From the NCBI RefSeq assembly GCF_022698165.1, contig NZ_JALDAY010000005.1, positions 620,001 to 684,000 on the forward strand: a stretch of 64,000 nucleotides of DNA, read 5' to 3'. The DNA is from Streptomyces cylindrosporus (lineage in GTDB: Bacteria > Actinomycetota > Actinomycetes > Streptomycetales > Streptomycetaceae). The first letter of the stretch is position 1. The number at the start of each line of letters is the position of its first letter. The notes under the pieces were generated by a model. It had not been told where the DNA came from. It made no database searches and worked only from the letters and a program-made list of their open reading frames with translations. The position numbers and the translations under genes are program-made. This document shows, piece after piece, positions 1 to 9,464 of the stretch.

Positions 1-1355
<1,355 letters not shown>

Positions 1356-1506
1356 CACGGCCTCCCACGGCTCAAGGGACGACCAGAAAAGAGAGCACAC
1401 GGCGTCCCGGCCGCGGCTCCCCAGCGCGTCGTCCTCCCCACTGTTCTGCCCAGCGGTTGCGTCGCACTCACGTTTCCCCGGAGCGGGGCCCGTCGTTGGG
1501 TACGTC

Positions 1507-2718
1507 GTGACGCATGGACATGGGCGCGCGTGGCGCGTGGGGGCCGGGCTGGCCGCCGTACTGACATGGGCGGGGCTGCTGGCCGGCTGCACTTCGGGCG
1601 GCAGCGGCGGCGGCATCGACGAGGTGCTGGGCAAGGCCCCGGCGCCCGAGGACGTGATCCGTATCTCACCGGACGACGGCGGCAAGGGCATCCGGCCGGA
1701 CCAGCGGCTGGTCGTACGGGTGCCCAGCGGGCGCCTGGAGTCCGTGAAGGTGGTGAAGTCCCAGGACGCGCAGGAGTCCGCGGTGCCCGGACACATCTCC
1801 GACGACGGCCTGCGCTGGGAACCCGACGACGCGCGGCTCGCCCTCGCCGCCAAGTACACCGTCGACGCGGTCGCCCTGGACGGCCACGGCCGCAGATCGG
1901 CCCGGCACACCACCTTCACCACGTACGTCCCCGACGAGCGCTTCATCGGATACGTCACCCCCGAGAACCGCTCCACGGTCGGCACCGGCATGATCGTGTC
2001 CCTGGAGTTCAACCGCGAGATCGACAACCGCGCCGCCGTCGAACGCGCCGTCCACGTCACCGCGAAGCCCGCCGTGGAGATCCGCCCGCACTGGTTCGGC
2101 AAGGCCCGCCTCGACTTCCGCCCCGAGCACTACTGGAAGCCCGGCACCCAGGTCACCGTCGCGCTGAAGCTGCGGGACGTGGAGGGCGCCCCCGGCGTCT
2201 ACGGCCTCCAGTACAAGACGTTCTCCTTCACGGTCGGCCGCAGCCAGGTCTCCCTCGTCGACGCGGCCGCGCACACCATGCAGGTCCGCCGGGACGGCGA
2301 CCTGCTGGCCACCGTGCCGATCACCGCCGGGGCGCCGAAACACACCACCTACAACGGGAAGATGGTGGTGATGGAGATGCTGGAGGTCACCCGCATGAAC
2401 AGCCGCACGGTCGGCTTCGGCGGCGAGTACGACATCCCCGACGTCCCGCACGCCATGCGCCTGACCGACTCCGGCACCTTCCTGCACGGCAACTACTGGG
2501 CGCCGACCGCCCCCGGCCACGTCAACGTCAGCCACGGTTGCGTGGGCCTCAGGGACGTCAAGGGCGGCGGCTCCGACACCCCCGCGGGCTGGTTCTTCGA
2601 CCGCAGTCTGATCGGGGACGTCGTCGAGGTCGTCCACAGCAATGACAAAAAGGTCGCTCCCGACAACGGCCTCGGGGGATGGAACATGGGGTGGAACGAG
2701 TGGAAAGCGGGCAGTTGA
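1507..2718 (+). CDS. L,D-transpeptidase lipoprotein (Ig-like domains plus YkuD domain)
   Basis: Predicted to form 3-3 cross-links in peptidoglycan outside the membrane. The 403-residue product (GTG start) has a lipoprotein signal ending in LLAGC (Cys28), two bacterial Ig-like segments (about residues 50-245), and a YkuD catalytic domain with HGNYW and SHGCVGLRD (Cys345 the likely nucleophile). This is the LdtMt2-like architecture of actinobacteria. The reading frame stays open upstream, but the lipoprotein signal favours GTG 1507. The next gene is a close paralog in the same orientation, 122 nt downstream. A carbapenem-sensitive cell-wall role is family knowledge, not shown here. Confidence 0.9.
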   Translation: MTHGHGRAWRVGAGLAAVLTWAGLLAGCTSGGSGGGIDEVLGKAPAPEDVIRISPDDGGKGIRPDQRLVVRVPSGRLESVKVVKSQDAQESAVPGHISDDGLRWEPDDARLALAAKYTVDAVALDGHGRRSARHTTFTTYVPDERFIGYVTPENRSTVGTGMIVSLEFNREIDNRAAVERAVHVTAKPAVEIRPHWFGKARLDFRPEHYWKPGTQVTVALKLRDVEGAPGVYGLQYKTFSFTVGRSQVSLVDAAAHTMQVRRDGDLLATVPITAGAPKHTTYNGKMVVMEMLEVTRMNSRTVGFGGEYDIPDVPHAMRLTDSGTFLHGNYWAPTAPGHVNVSHGCVGLRDVKGGGSDTPAGWFFDRSLIGDVVEVVHSNDKKVAPDNGLGGWNMGWNEWKAGS

Positions 2719-2840
2719 TGTTGCGACCGAACGGTGACATTCGTCTGACACGAATCTCAAAACCCTGCGGTTAATATGCGCCAAGCGCGCTTGAGCTGCG
2801 CGGGGGTGGGGCCCGACCAGGCCCGGGAGGGGAGTACGAC

Positions 2841-4094
2841 TTGAACGTCAGGCCGATATCGGGGGCGTCGGTTGACGCACGCGGGCGGCGGGGCCGCAAG
2901 GGGCTGTTGGCGCTGATTCTCGGCGTCCTGCTGCTCGCGGTCACCGCGTGCGGAGGGGGAGGCTCGGGGTCCGGATCCGGCTCCGGTTCCGGGGACGGCA
3001 AGGGCAAGGGTTCGGACACGGCGCAGAGCAAGCAGTCCGAGGCCGTCGTCGCCATCGCCCCCAAGGACGGCGCGCAGTCCGTCGACACCAGCGGAGCCCT
3101 CAAGGTCACCGCCAGCAAGGGCAAGCTGACCCAGGTCGAGGTCAAGGACGCCAAGGGCGGGGCGGTGGCAGGCAAGATCGCCGCCGACGGCACGAGCTGG
3201 ACGCCGGACACCCACCTGTCCGCGTCCACCAAGTACACGGTGCACGCGGTCGCCAAGGACTCCGAGGGCCGCCAGGCGGCGGAGGACTCCAGCTTCACCA
3301 CGCTGACCCCGAAGAACACCTTCGTCGGCTACTTCACGCCCGAGGACGGCTCCACGGTCGGCGTCGGCATGCCGTTCTCCATCCGCTTCACCCGGGGCAT
3401 CACCCACCCCGAGGACGTCGAGAAGGCCATCACCATCACGACCGAGCCGGCCGTCGACGTCGAGCCCCACTGGTTCGGCAACGACCGTCTCGACTTCCGC
3501 CCCGAGCAGTACTGGAAGTCCGGCACCAAGGTCACCGTCAAGCTCGACCTGAACGGCGTCGAGGGCCGCCAGGGCGTGTACGGCTCGCAGGCCAAGACGG
3601 TGAAGTTCACCATCGGCCGCAACCAGGTCTCCTACGTCGACGCCAAGAAGCACACGATGAAGGTCACCCAGGACGGCAAGACCATCAAGACCATCCCGGT
3701 GACCACCGGCAAGCCCGGCTACGACACCTGGAACGGCCAGATGGTCATGAGCCAGAAGCTCACCGAGACCCGGATGAACAGCGAGACGGTGGGCTACGGC
3801 AGCGAGTACGACATCAAGGACGTGCCGCACGCCATCCGCCTGACCGACTCGGGCACCTTCGCCCACGGCAACTACTGGGGCGGCGGCGCCTTCGGCAACT
3901 ACAACGCCAGCCACGGCTGCATCGGCCTGCGGGACGTCCGCGGCGGCTACGACAGCACCACACCGGCGGCCTGGTTCTTCAGCCACTCGATCCTCGGTGA
4001 CGTGGTGGTCGTGAAGAACTCCGACGACGCGACGGTCGACCCGGCCAACGGCCTCAACGGCTGGAACATGTCCTGGGAGAAGTGGAAGTCGTAA
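2841..4094 (+). CDS. L,D-transpeptidase lipoprotein, second tandem paralog
   Basis: A 417-residue paralog of the preceding gene with the same layout: positively charged n-region RRGRKG, lipobox AVTAC (Cys37), a Gly/Ser linker, two Ig-like modules and a YkuD domain with HGNYW and SHGCIGLRD (Cys360). It starts at TTG 2841 behind a strong GGGAGGGGAG about 6 nt upstream, so the unusual start is well supported. The linker GSGSGSGSGDGKGKG after the lipid anchor is longer than in the first copy. Strong similarity through the last 300 residues (HWFG.DRLDFRPE.YWK, TRMNS.TVG) points to local gene duplication. It is probably transcribed separately, since the 122-nt gap is AT-richer than its surroundings. 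Confidence 0.92.
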   Translation: MNVRPISGASVDARGRRGRKGLLALILGVLLLAVTACGGGGSGSGSGSGSGDGKGKGSDTAQSKQSEAVVAIAPKDGAQSVDTSGALKVTASKGKLTQVEVKDAKGGAVAGKIAADGTSWTPDTHLSASTKYTVHAVAKDSEGRQAAEDSSFTTLTPKNTFVGYFTPEDGSTVGVGMPFSIRFTRGITHPEDVEKAITITTEPAVDVEPHWFGNDRLDFRPEQYWKSGTKVTVKLDLNGVEGRQGVYGSQAKTVKFTIGRNQVSYVDAKKHTMKVTQDGKTIKTIPVTTGKPGYDTWNGQMVMSQKLTETRMNSETVGYGSEYDIKDVPHAIRLTDSGTFAHGNYWGGGAFGNYNASHGCIGLRDVRGGYDSTTPAAWFFSHSILGDVVVVKNSDDATVDPANGLNGWNMSWEKWKS

Positions 4095-4100
4095 GTCCTA

Positions 4101-4147
4101 CGACAATGACGGCCCCGGTGTGAGGTACTGCACCGGGGCCGTTGTCG
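4101..4147 (+). terminator. strong hairpin after the L,D-transpeptidase genes
   Basis: GGCCCCGGTG (4111-4120) pairs perfectly with CACCGGGGCC (4131-4140) around a 10-nt loop, and the flanking CGACAA/TTGTCG extends the stem with a small bulge. It sits 6 nt after the stop of the second L,D-transpeptidase gene and ends before the enoyl-CoA hydratase start, so it insulates the two units. There is no long T run, as usual for this genus. Confidence 0.8.
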
Positions 4148-4170
4148 TTAGCGCGCGTTAACCTGCCTGC

Positions 4171-4938
4171 ATGACCGTGAATCTCGAAGTCGCCGAAGGC
4201 GTCGGCACCATCCGGCTCGACCGTCCGCCCATGAACGCCCTGGACGTCGCCACCCAGGACCGGCTCAGGGAGCTGGCCGAGGAGGCGACCCGGCGCGAGG
4301 ACGTCCGCGCCGTGATCGTGTACGGCGGGGAGAAGGTGTTCGCGGCCGGCGCGGACATCAAGGAGATGCAGGCGATGGACCACACCGCGATGGTCCTGCG
4401 CGCCCGCGCCCTGCAGGACTCGTTCACGGCGGTGGCCCGCATCCCCAAGCCGGTGGTCGCGGCCGTCACCGGCTACGCCCTCGGCGGCGGCTGCGAGTTG
4501 GCGCTGTGCGCGGACTACCGGATCGCCGCGGACAACGCGAAGCTCGGCCAGCCGGAGATCCTGCTCGGCCTGATCCCGGGCGCGGGCGGCACCCAGCGCC
4601 TGGCCCGGCTGGTCGGCCCGTCCAAGGCGAAGGACCTGATCTTCACCGGCCGTATGGTCAAGGCGGACGAGGCGCTGGCGCTGGGCCTGGTGGACCGGGT
4701 CGTCCCGGCCGCCGAGGTGTACTCCGCCGCGCACGAGTGGGCGGCGAGGCTGGCGCAGGGCCCGGCGATCGCGCTGCGGGCCGCGAAGGAGGCCGTCGAC
4801 ACCGGTCTGGAGACGGACATCGAGACGGGCCTGGCCGTCGAACGCAACTGGTTCGCGGGCCTGTTCGCGACGGAGGACCGCGAGCGCGGCATGCGCAGCT
4901 TCGTGGAGGAAGGCCCCGGCAAGGCGAAGTTCCTCTAA
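4171..4938 (+). CDS. enoyl-CoA hydratase/isomerase family protein
   Basis: A 255-residue crotonase, predicted to hydrate trans-2-enoyl-CoA in fatty-acid beta-oxidation. The oxyanion-hole segments AGADIKEM (59-66) and GYALGGGCEL are present. The catalytic glutamate pair Glu109 (GGCEL) and Glu129 (GQPEILLGLIPGAGG) has the spacing of true hydratases, which argues for hydration rather than isomerisation only. Length is normal for the family. The gene is monocistronic, with a strong terminator upstream and a long non-coding gap downstream. The last codons and stop fall in an 18-bp tandem duplication. Confidence 0.92.
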   Translation: MTVNLEVAEGVGTIRLDRPPMNALDVATQDRLRELAEEATRREDVRAVIVYGGEKVFAAGADIKEMQAMDHTAMVLRARALQDSFTAVARIPKPVVAAVTGYALGGGCELALCADYRIAADNAKLGQPEILLGLIPGAGGTQRLARLVGPSKAKDLIFTGRMVKADEALALGLVDRVVPAAEVYSAAHEWAARLAQGPAIALRAAKEAVDTGLETDIETGLAVERNWFAGLFATEDRERGMRSFVEEGPGKAKFL

Positions 4939-4963
4939 GTACCCCAGTTCCTCTAAGTACCCC
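4928..4963. repeat. perfect 18-bp tandem duplication across a stop codon
   Basis: AGTTCCTCTAAGTACCCC occurs twice head to tail (4928-4945 and 4946-4963). The first copy contains the last two codons and the TAA stop of the enoyl-CoA hydratase gene; the second is wholly downstream and carries a spare copy of the same stop. It is most likely a recent slippage duplication. Confidence 0.9.
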
Positions 4964-5228
4964 CGAACCACTTGCAATTGACGCGATGTCTGATCCGGGT
5001 CCCTCGATGGGGCGGTTTATGGGAGCCTTAAGGCAACCTTAAGTCTGTCTTGTCGAGGGGGTCCGTCGATTGCCTCCGGAGGAGCCGTCACCGCAGCTCA
5101 GGCAGGCTGTCGAGGCCTCCGAACTGCCTGTGTCATATGCCAACCGACCCATTCGGAACGGTGGATTCCGGGGGGCGTATTCCTCCGGAACGGCCCCGGA
5201 GGGCGCCCGGTGCGGCCATGATGGGGGC
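4964..5228. other. intergenic region upstream of the ATP-binding protein
   Basis: About 265 bp without a convincing gene. It contains a short repeated CTTAAG element (CCTTAAGGCAACCTTAAG, about 5026-5043) and AT-richer stretches that could hold a promoter, but no -35/-10 pair can be assigned with confidence. The downstream reading frame is open upstream of its ATG (from 5070), so a longer protein cannot be fully excluded. Confidence 0.5.
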
Positions 5229-5732
5229 ATGGCGGGGCTGGAGGGCATCGAACAGCCGCGGGGACAGGGCCGTGCGACCGCGGCGCGCTGGTCGCCTGCG
5301 GTGGAGGACGAACGAGCGCTCAAGGCACTGGAGTTGTTCGGCAACCCCACGGAGGCCGAGGTCCCGCTGCCCTCCCGGCCCGAGTCCGCGGCCACCGCCC
5401 GCCGCCTCGCCCAGGTCGTCGTACTGCGGCACTGGGGGCTGACGCCCAAGATGACCGAGGACGCGGTCCTGCTCGTCTCCGAGCTGGTCGGCAACGCCGT
5501 ACGCCACACCGGTGCCCGCGTCTTCGGCCTCCGCATGCGCCGCCGCCGGGGCTGGATCCGCATCGAGGTCCGCGACCCGTCCCGTGGGCTGCCGTGTCTG
5601 ATGCCGGTTCAGGAGACGGACATCAGCGGACGCGGGCTCTTCCTCGTCGACAAGCTGTCCGACCGCTGGGGCGTGGACCTGCTGCCGCGGGGCAAGACGA
5701 CATGGTTCGAGATGCGGGTCGCCGACCGCTAG
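5229..5732 (+). CDS. RsbW-like ATP-binding protein (histidine-kinase-type ATPase domain)
   Basis: A 167-residue cytoplasmic protein with a single HATPase_c fold: N-box LLVSELVGNAVRHTG, G1-type segment EVRDPSRGLP and G2-type SGRGLFLVDKL. Such stand-alone ATPases are numerous in Streptomyces and act as anti-sigma factors or kinases of anti-sigma antagonists; the partner is unknown because no sigma factor or STAS protein is adjacent. The frame is open from 5070, but the family normally begins near MAGLEG, so ATG 5229 was chosen. A short GGGC-AATC-GCCC hairpin with a T run follows. Confidence 0.82.
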   Translation: MAGLEGIEQPRGQGRATAARWSPAVEDERALKALELFGNPTEAEVPLPSRPESAATARRLAQVVVLRHWGLTPKMTEDAVLLVSELVGNAVRHTGARVFGLRMRRRRGWIRIEVRDPSRGLPCLMPVQETDISGRGLFLVDKLSDRWGVDLLPRGKTTWFEMRVADR

Positions 5733-5780
5733 GGCCTGTACGGCGGGGTCGGCCGCGACCCGAACAGTGTCCCCCAATAG

Positions 5781-5797
5781 GGGCAATCGCCCTTTTT
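5781..5797 (+). terminator. short intrinsic terminator with T run
   Basis: GGGC (5781-5784), loop AATC and GCCC (5789-5792) are followed directly by TTTTT. This is one of few sites here with a real T run. It lies between the ATP-binding protein gene and the deacetylase gene. Confidence 0.5.
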
Positions 5798-5816
5798 CTT
5801 ACCATCCGCCCCTTAA

Positions 5817-6608
5817 ATGGTGCGGGTGACCCCGACCGACCGCCGCACGGCCCTGCGCACCGGTGCCGGGCTGCTCGCCACCGGCGCCCTCACCGCGGGA
5901 TGCGGTGCGCACGGTGCCGTCGCCGCCCGCCCCGCCCCCTCCGCGCACCCCACCACGCACCCCCCGACGACCCCCACCCCGGCCCCCGCCCCCCGCCGCC
6001 TCCCCGGCCGACCCGCCCAGCTCACCCACGGCCCCCGCACCCACCCCCGCCTCGCCCTCACCTTCCACGGCCAGGGCGACCCCGCCCTGGCCCGCCGTAT
6101 CCTCACCGAGGCCGAGCGGCACGGCGCCCATGTCACCGTGCTGGCCGTCGGCAGCTGGCTCGACGAGCACCCCGACCTGGCCCGCCGCATCCTCGACGGC
6201 GGTCACGACCTCGGCAACCACACCCAGCGCCACCTCGCGATCAACACCATGACCGAGGCCGACGCCCGCACCGAGATCACCGCCTGCGCCGACCGGCTGA
6301 AGCGGCTCACCGGCTCGATCGGCACCTGGTTCCGGCCCTCCCGCGCCCCGCAGGCCTCCCCGCTCGTCGCCCGCCTGGCACAGGCCGCCGGCTACCCGCA
6401 CGTGTTGTCGTACGACGTCGACTCCCTCGACTACACCCGGCCCGGCGCCGCCGCCATCACCCGCAAGGTGCTCGCCGAGGCCCGCGCGGGCTCGGTGGTG
6501 AGCCTGCACTTCGGCTATCCGGACACCGCCCTGGCGCTCCCCGCCGTACTGGAAGAACTCGCCCGTCGCGGCCTGTCCGCGGTGACCACCACGGAGTTGT
6601 TCAGCTGA
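5817..6608 (+). CDS. polysaccharide-deacetylase-fold lipoprotein with degenerate metal site
   Basis: A 263-residue exported lipoprotein (lipobox LTAGC, Cys29; Pro/Thr/His-rich linker to about residue 70) with a NodB-type fold. The hallmark TFDDG motif is replaced by TFHGQGD (82-88); the second motif NHTQRHL (134-140) keeps the two histidines; the third is RPSRA. It therefore lacks the usual pair of aspartates and may be a weak or altered deacetylase, or a non-enzymatic binding protein. It shares a 1-nt stop/start overlap (TGATG) with the beta-propeller lipoprotein gene, so the two are translationally coupled and probably work together at the cell surface. Confidence 0.85.
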   Translation: MVRVTPTDRRTALRTGAGLLATGALTAGCGAHGAVAARPAPSAHPTTHPPTTPTPAPAPRRLPGRPAQLTHGPRTHPRLALTFHGQGDPALARRILTEAERHGAHVTVLAVGSWLDEHPDLARRILDGGHDLGNHTQRHLAINTMTEADARTEITACADRLKRLTGSIGTWFRPSRAPQASPLVARLAQAAGYPHVLSYDVDSLDYTRPGAAAITRKVLAEARAGSVVSLHFGYPDTALALPAVLEELARRGLSAVTTTELFS

Positions 6609-7789
6609 TGCAGCGCACCCGAATCGCACACGCCCTGCTCGCGACCGCCGTCCTCGCCGCCCTGGCCGGCTGCGGTTCGGGAGCGAGCCACCGCACGGAC
6701 GAGGCGCTCGGCAGCAAGGCCGCCCTCGCCCCGGCCGAGAAGAAGGCGGCGGCCGTCCAGGGGCTGCCCGGCATGCCGCCCGTCCTCGACCCGAAGGACG
6801 TGTACGCCGCCGACCGCCCGAACCGACTCGCCCCGGCCGTCCGGGACTTCCCGTCCCGCGTCTACGTCCCCAACACCAACTCCAACACCGTCTCGGTCAT
6901 CGACCCGAAGACGTACGAGGTCATCGAGACGATCCCGGTCGGCGAGCAGCCCCAGCACGTCGTCCCCTCCTGGGACATGAAGACGCTGTGGGTCAACAAC
7001 GACCGCGGCAACACCCTCACCCCGATCGACCCGAGGACCGGCAAGGCCGGAAAGACGGTCGACGTGCACGACCCGTACAACCTCTACTTCACGCCGAACG
7101 GCAAGTACGCGATCGTGATGGCCTCCCTCGACCGCGAGCTGGTCTTCCGCGACGCGCACACCATGAAGCGCGAGAAGACCGTCCCGGTCAGCTGCTACGG
7201 CGTCAACCACGCCGACTTCTCCCTGGACGGCCGGTACTTCATCGTCTCCTGCGAGTTCAGCGGCGAGCTGCTGAAGGTCGACACCGAGAGGATGAAGGTG
7301 ATCGGGCAGCAGAAGCTGCCGTTCCACGGCGCGATGCCGCAGGACGTGAAGGTGTCGCCGGACGGGAAGAAGTTCTACATCGCCGACATGATGGCCGACG
7401 GGATGTGGATCCTCGACGGCGACAAGTTCACCAAGCCGGCCTTCCTGCCCACCGGCAAGGGCTGCCACGGCCTCTACGTCAGCCGCGACTCACGGGAGAT
7501 GTACATCTCCAACCGCGGCGAGGGCACCGTCTCGGTCTTCGACTTCGCGCGGGACAAGGTCACCAGGAAGTGGCACCTGCCGGACGGCGGCAGCCCCGAC
7601 ATGGGCGGCGTCTCGGCGGACGGCAAGGTCCTGTGGCTGTCCGGCCGTTACAACTCCGAGGTGTACGCCATCGACACCCGCACCGGAAAGCAGCTGGCCC
7701 GCATCAAGGTCGGCAGCGGCCCGCACGGCCTCGCGGTCTATCCCCAGCCGGGCCGCTACTCCCTCGGTCACACCGGCATCTTCCGCTGA
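6608..7789 (+). CDS. YVTN/YncE-type beta-propeller lipoprotein
   Basis: A 393-residue lipoprotein (lipobox LAGC, Cys22) made of about 40-residue beta-propeller repeats such as RVYVPNTNSNTVSVIDPKTYEVIETIPVG. Repeats of this type give a seven-bladed propeller used for protein or ligand binding on the outside of the cell. The start overlaps the stop of the deacetylase-like gene by one base. Its 3' end overlaps the convergent GNAT gene by 22 bp. No enzymatic residues are evident; a scaffold or cell-wall binding role is inferred. Confidence 0.88.
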   Translation: MQRTRIAHALLATAVLAALAGCGSGASHRTDEALGSKAALAPAEKKAAAVQGLPGMPPVLDPKDVYAADRPNRLAPAVRDFPSRVYVPNTNSNTVSVIDPKTYEVIETIPVGEQPQHVVPSWDMKTLWVNNDRGNTLTPIDPRTGKAGKTVDVHDPYNLYFTPNGKYAIVMASLDRELVFRDAHTMKREKTVPVSCYGVNHADFSLDGRYFIVSCEFSGELLKVDTERMKVIGQQKLPFHGAMPQDVKVSPDGKKFYIADMMADGMWILDGDKFTKPAFLPTGKGCHGLYVSRDSREMYISNRGEGTVSVFDFARDKVTRKWHLPDGGSPDMGGVSADGKVLWLSGRYNSEVYAIDTRTGKQLARIKVGSGPHGLAVYPQPGRYSLGHTGIFR

Positions 7790-8412
7790 CAGAGCAGCAC
7801 CTCGGAGCCAACGGGCCGATAGCCCGCCGCCTGGAACGCCCGCATGCTGCGGGCGTTTCCCGGGGACACCTGGGCCCACAGCGGTTCCGTGACGAGATGC
7901 CGGGCGGCGGTCACCAGCAGCCGCCCGAGCCCCCGGTGCCGTACCCCCTCGTCCACCTCCACCGACACCTCCGGCCGGCCGCCGACCCCGCGCCCCGTGA
8001 CGAGCACCCCGCCGTCCGCCGTCCAGGCGCGCACCTCGTCGCGCCGGCGGCGGGCGTAGACGATCCGCGGATGCTCCCCGTCCTCGATCTCCCTGAGCGC
8101 GAGCGGCGGTTCGCCCGGCAGCGGGGAGCCGACCAGCATGGCGTCGACGGTGTCGGCGGTACGGCCCGTGCGGTCGAGGAGGGCGGCCAGGAAGCGCGGG
8201 TTCATGGGCGCGGCGAGCTCGTCGCAGTCAGTGGCGCGGAGAGTCTTGTACACCCACTCCGGGTCCTCGTCCGTGAACACGACGGCGTGCGCGGTGAAGG
8301 CGAGCACGCCCGCGTCCCGGTCGCAGGCCTGCGGGACGACGGTCGTACGGCCGTCCGCGGGCGGGAAGACACCGCGCGCCGCCGCGTCGAGAATGTCCCG
8401 AAGAGTCTCCAT
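7768..8412 (-). CDS. GNAT-family N-acetyltransferase
   Basis: A 214-residue cytoplasmic protein. The C-terminal half has the acetyl-CoA binding pattern VEVDEGVRHRGLGRLLVTAARH and the late helix NARSMRAFQAAGYRPVG, typical of GNAT enzymes. The acceptor is unknown. ATG 8412 was preferred over the longer frame (to 8463) because AAGGAG stands 7 nt upstream. That ribosome site overlaps the -35 box of the divergent MerR gene, so the two genes may be co-regulated. Its 3' end overlaps the convergent lipoprotein gene by 22 bp. Confidence 0.85.
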   Translation of the reverse strand: METLRDILDAAARGVFPPADGRTTVVPQACDRDAGVLAFTAHAVVFTDEDPEWVYKTLRATDCDELAAPMNPRFLAALLDRTGRTADTVDAMLVGSPLPGEPPLALREIEDGEHPRIVYARRRRDEVRAWTADGGVLVTGRGVGGRPEVSVEVDEGVRHRGLGRLLVTAARHLVTEPLWAQVSPGNARSMRAFQAAGYRPVGSEVLLCQRKMPV

Positions 8413-8423
8413 CTCCGCGCTCC

Positions 8424-8455
8424 TTGAGTCTCCACCCACTGGAAGGCCCAGACTC
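8424..8455 (+). promoter_or_regulatory. MerR-type promoter with 19-bp spacer and dyad operator
   Basis: TTGAGT (8424-8429) and CAGACT (8449-8454) are separated by exactly 19 nt, the over-long spacer typical of promoters twisted into shape by MerR activators. An inverted repeat GAGTCT (8426-8431) / AGACTC (8450-8455) frames the spacer. It lies just upstream of the MerR-family start codon, so autoregulation is the simple reading; the GNAT gene on the other strand shares the region. Confidence 0.7.
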
Positions 8456-8461
8456 GCAGAC

Positions 8462-9406
8462 ATGCTGCGCTATCCGGGGGGAGACCCCCCAGACCCCCCT
8501 TACGACAGCACCGGACTTTTCACCATCGGCGAGCTGGCCAGGTCGACGGGGCTGACCGTGCGCACCATCCGCTACTGGTCGGACGAGGGCGTGCTCAGCC
8601 CGGTGGGCCGCTCGCAGGGCGGCTACCGGCTCTACGACGCCGAGTCCGCCGCCCGCCTGGAGCTGATCCGCACCCTGCGCGAGCTGGGCCTCGGTCTGGC
8701 GGACGTGCGCAAGGTGCTGGACGGCGAGCGCACGGTCGCGGAGGTCGCGGCGGCGCACGTGGTGGCGCTGGACGCGCAGATCCGCTCGCTGAGGGTGACC
8801 CGTGCGGTGCTGTCGACCGTGGCGGAACGCGGATCGAGTGCGGAGGAGATGACCCTGATGAACAAACTGGCACGGCTGTCGGCGGCCGAGCGCAGGCGGA
8901 TCATGGAGGAGTTCGTGGAGGAGATGTTCCACGGGCTGGACCTCGCGGATCCGGACGTCCGCGAGCGGATGCGCAACACCGCGGTGAACCTGCCGGACGA
9001 CCCCACTCCCGAACAGGTCGACGCCTGGGTGGAGCTGGCCGAGATGGTGCAGGACCCGGAGTTCCGGGCCCAGATGCGCAGGGCGGCCGAGCTCAACCAC
9101 GCCGACCGGGGGCCCGACACACCCGCCGGGGCGTCCCGGTGGTTCGCCAGGCGGCTGGTCGAGCAGGTGGGGAAGGCGCGGCAGCAGGGGATCGCGCCGG
9201 AGGCCCCGGAGGCCGAGAACGTGCTGCGGGAGCTGTTCGGGGACACCGACCGCGCCGCGATCCTCGAACGCATCAACGCGACCCACAACCCCCGCCTCGC
9301 GCGCTACCGCGAACTGCTGGGGACCCTCAAGGGGACGCCCGTGAAGACCTTCGCCGACGAGTTCGCCTGGGTGGGCGCCGCGCTGGAGGCGCGCCTCGCC
9401 AGCTAA
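8462..9406 (+). CDS. MerR-family transcriptional regulator with long effector domain
   Basis: A 314-residue regulator. The N-terminal winged helix (about residues 20-90) contains FTIGELARSTGLTVRTIRYW and the wing GYRLYD, followed by a dimerisation helix. The roughly 200-residue C-terminal region is helical and acidic (EFVEEMFHGLDLADPDVRERM) and is not a metal-binding tail, so a small-molecule ligand is more likely. The ATG lies about 8 nt after the -10 box, suggesting a leaderless transcript from a MerR-type promoter. The regulon probably includes itself and perhaps the divergent acetyltransferase. Confidence 0.88.
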   Translation: MLRYPGGDPPDPPYDSTGLFTIGELARSTGLTVRTIRYWSDEGVLSPVGRSQGGYRLYDAESAARLELIRTLRELGLGLADVRKVLDGERTVAEVAAAHVVALDAQIRSLRVTRAVLSTVAERGSSAEEMTLMNKLARLSAAERRRIMEEFVEEMFHGLDLADPDVRERMRNTAVNLPDDPTPEQVDAWVELAEMVQDPEFRAQMRRAAELNHADRGPDTPAGASRWFARRLVEQVGKARQQGIAPEAPEAENVLRELFGDTDRAAILERINATHNPRLARYRELLGTLKGTPVKTFADEFAWVGAALEARLAS

Positions 9407-9464
9407 TCTGACCTGCGTCAGCAACACAGCAAGACTCGCAGTCATGGAGAAAAGGGGCGGATCG

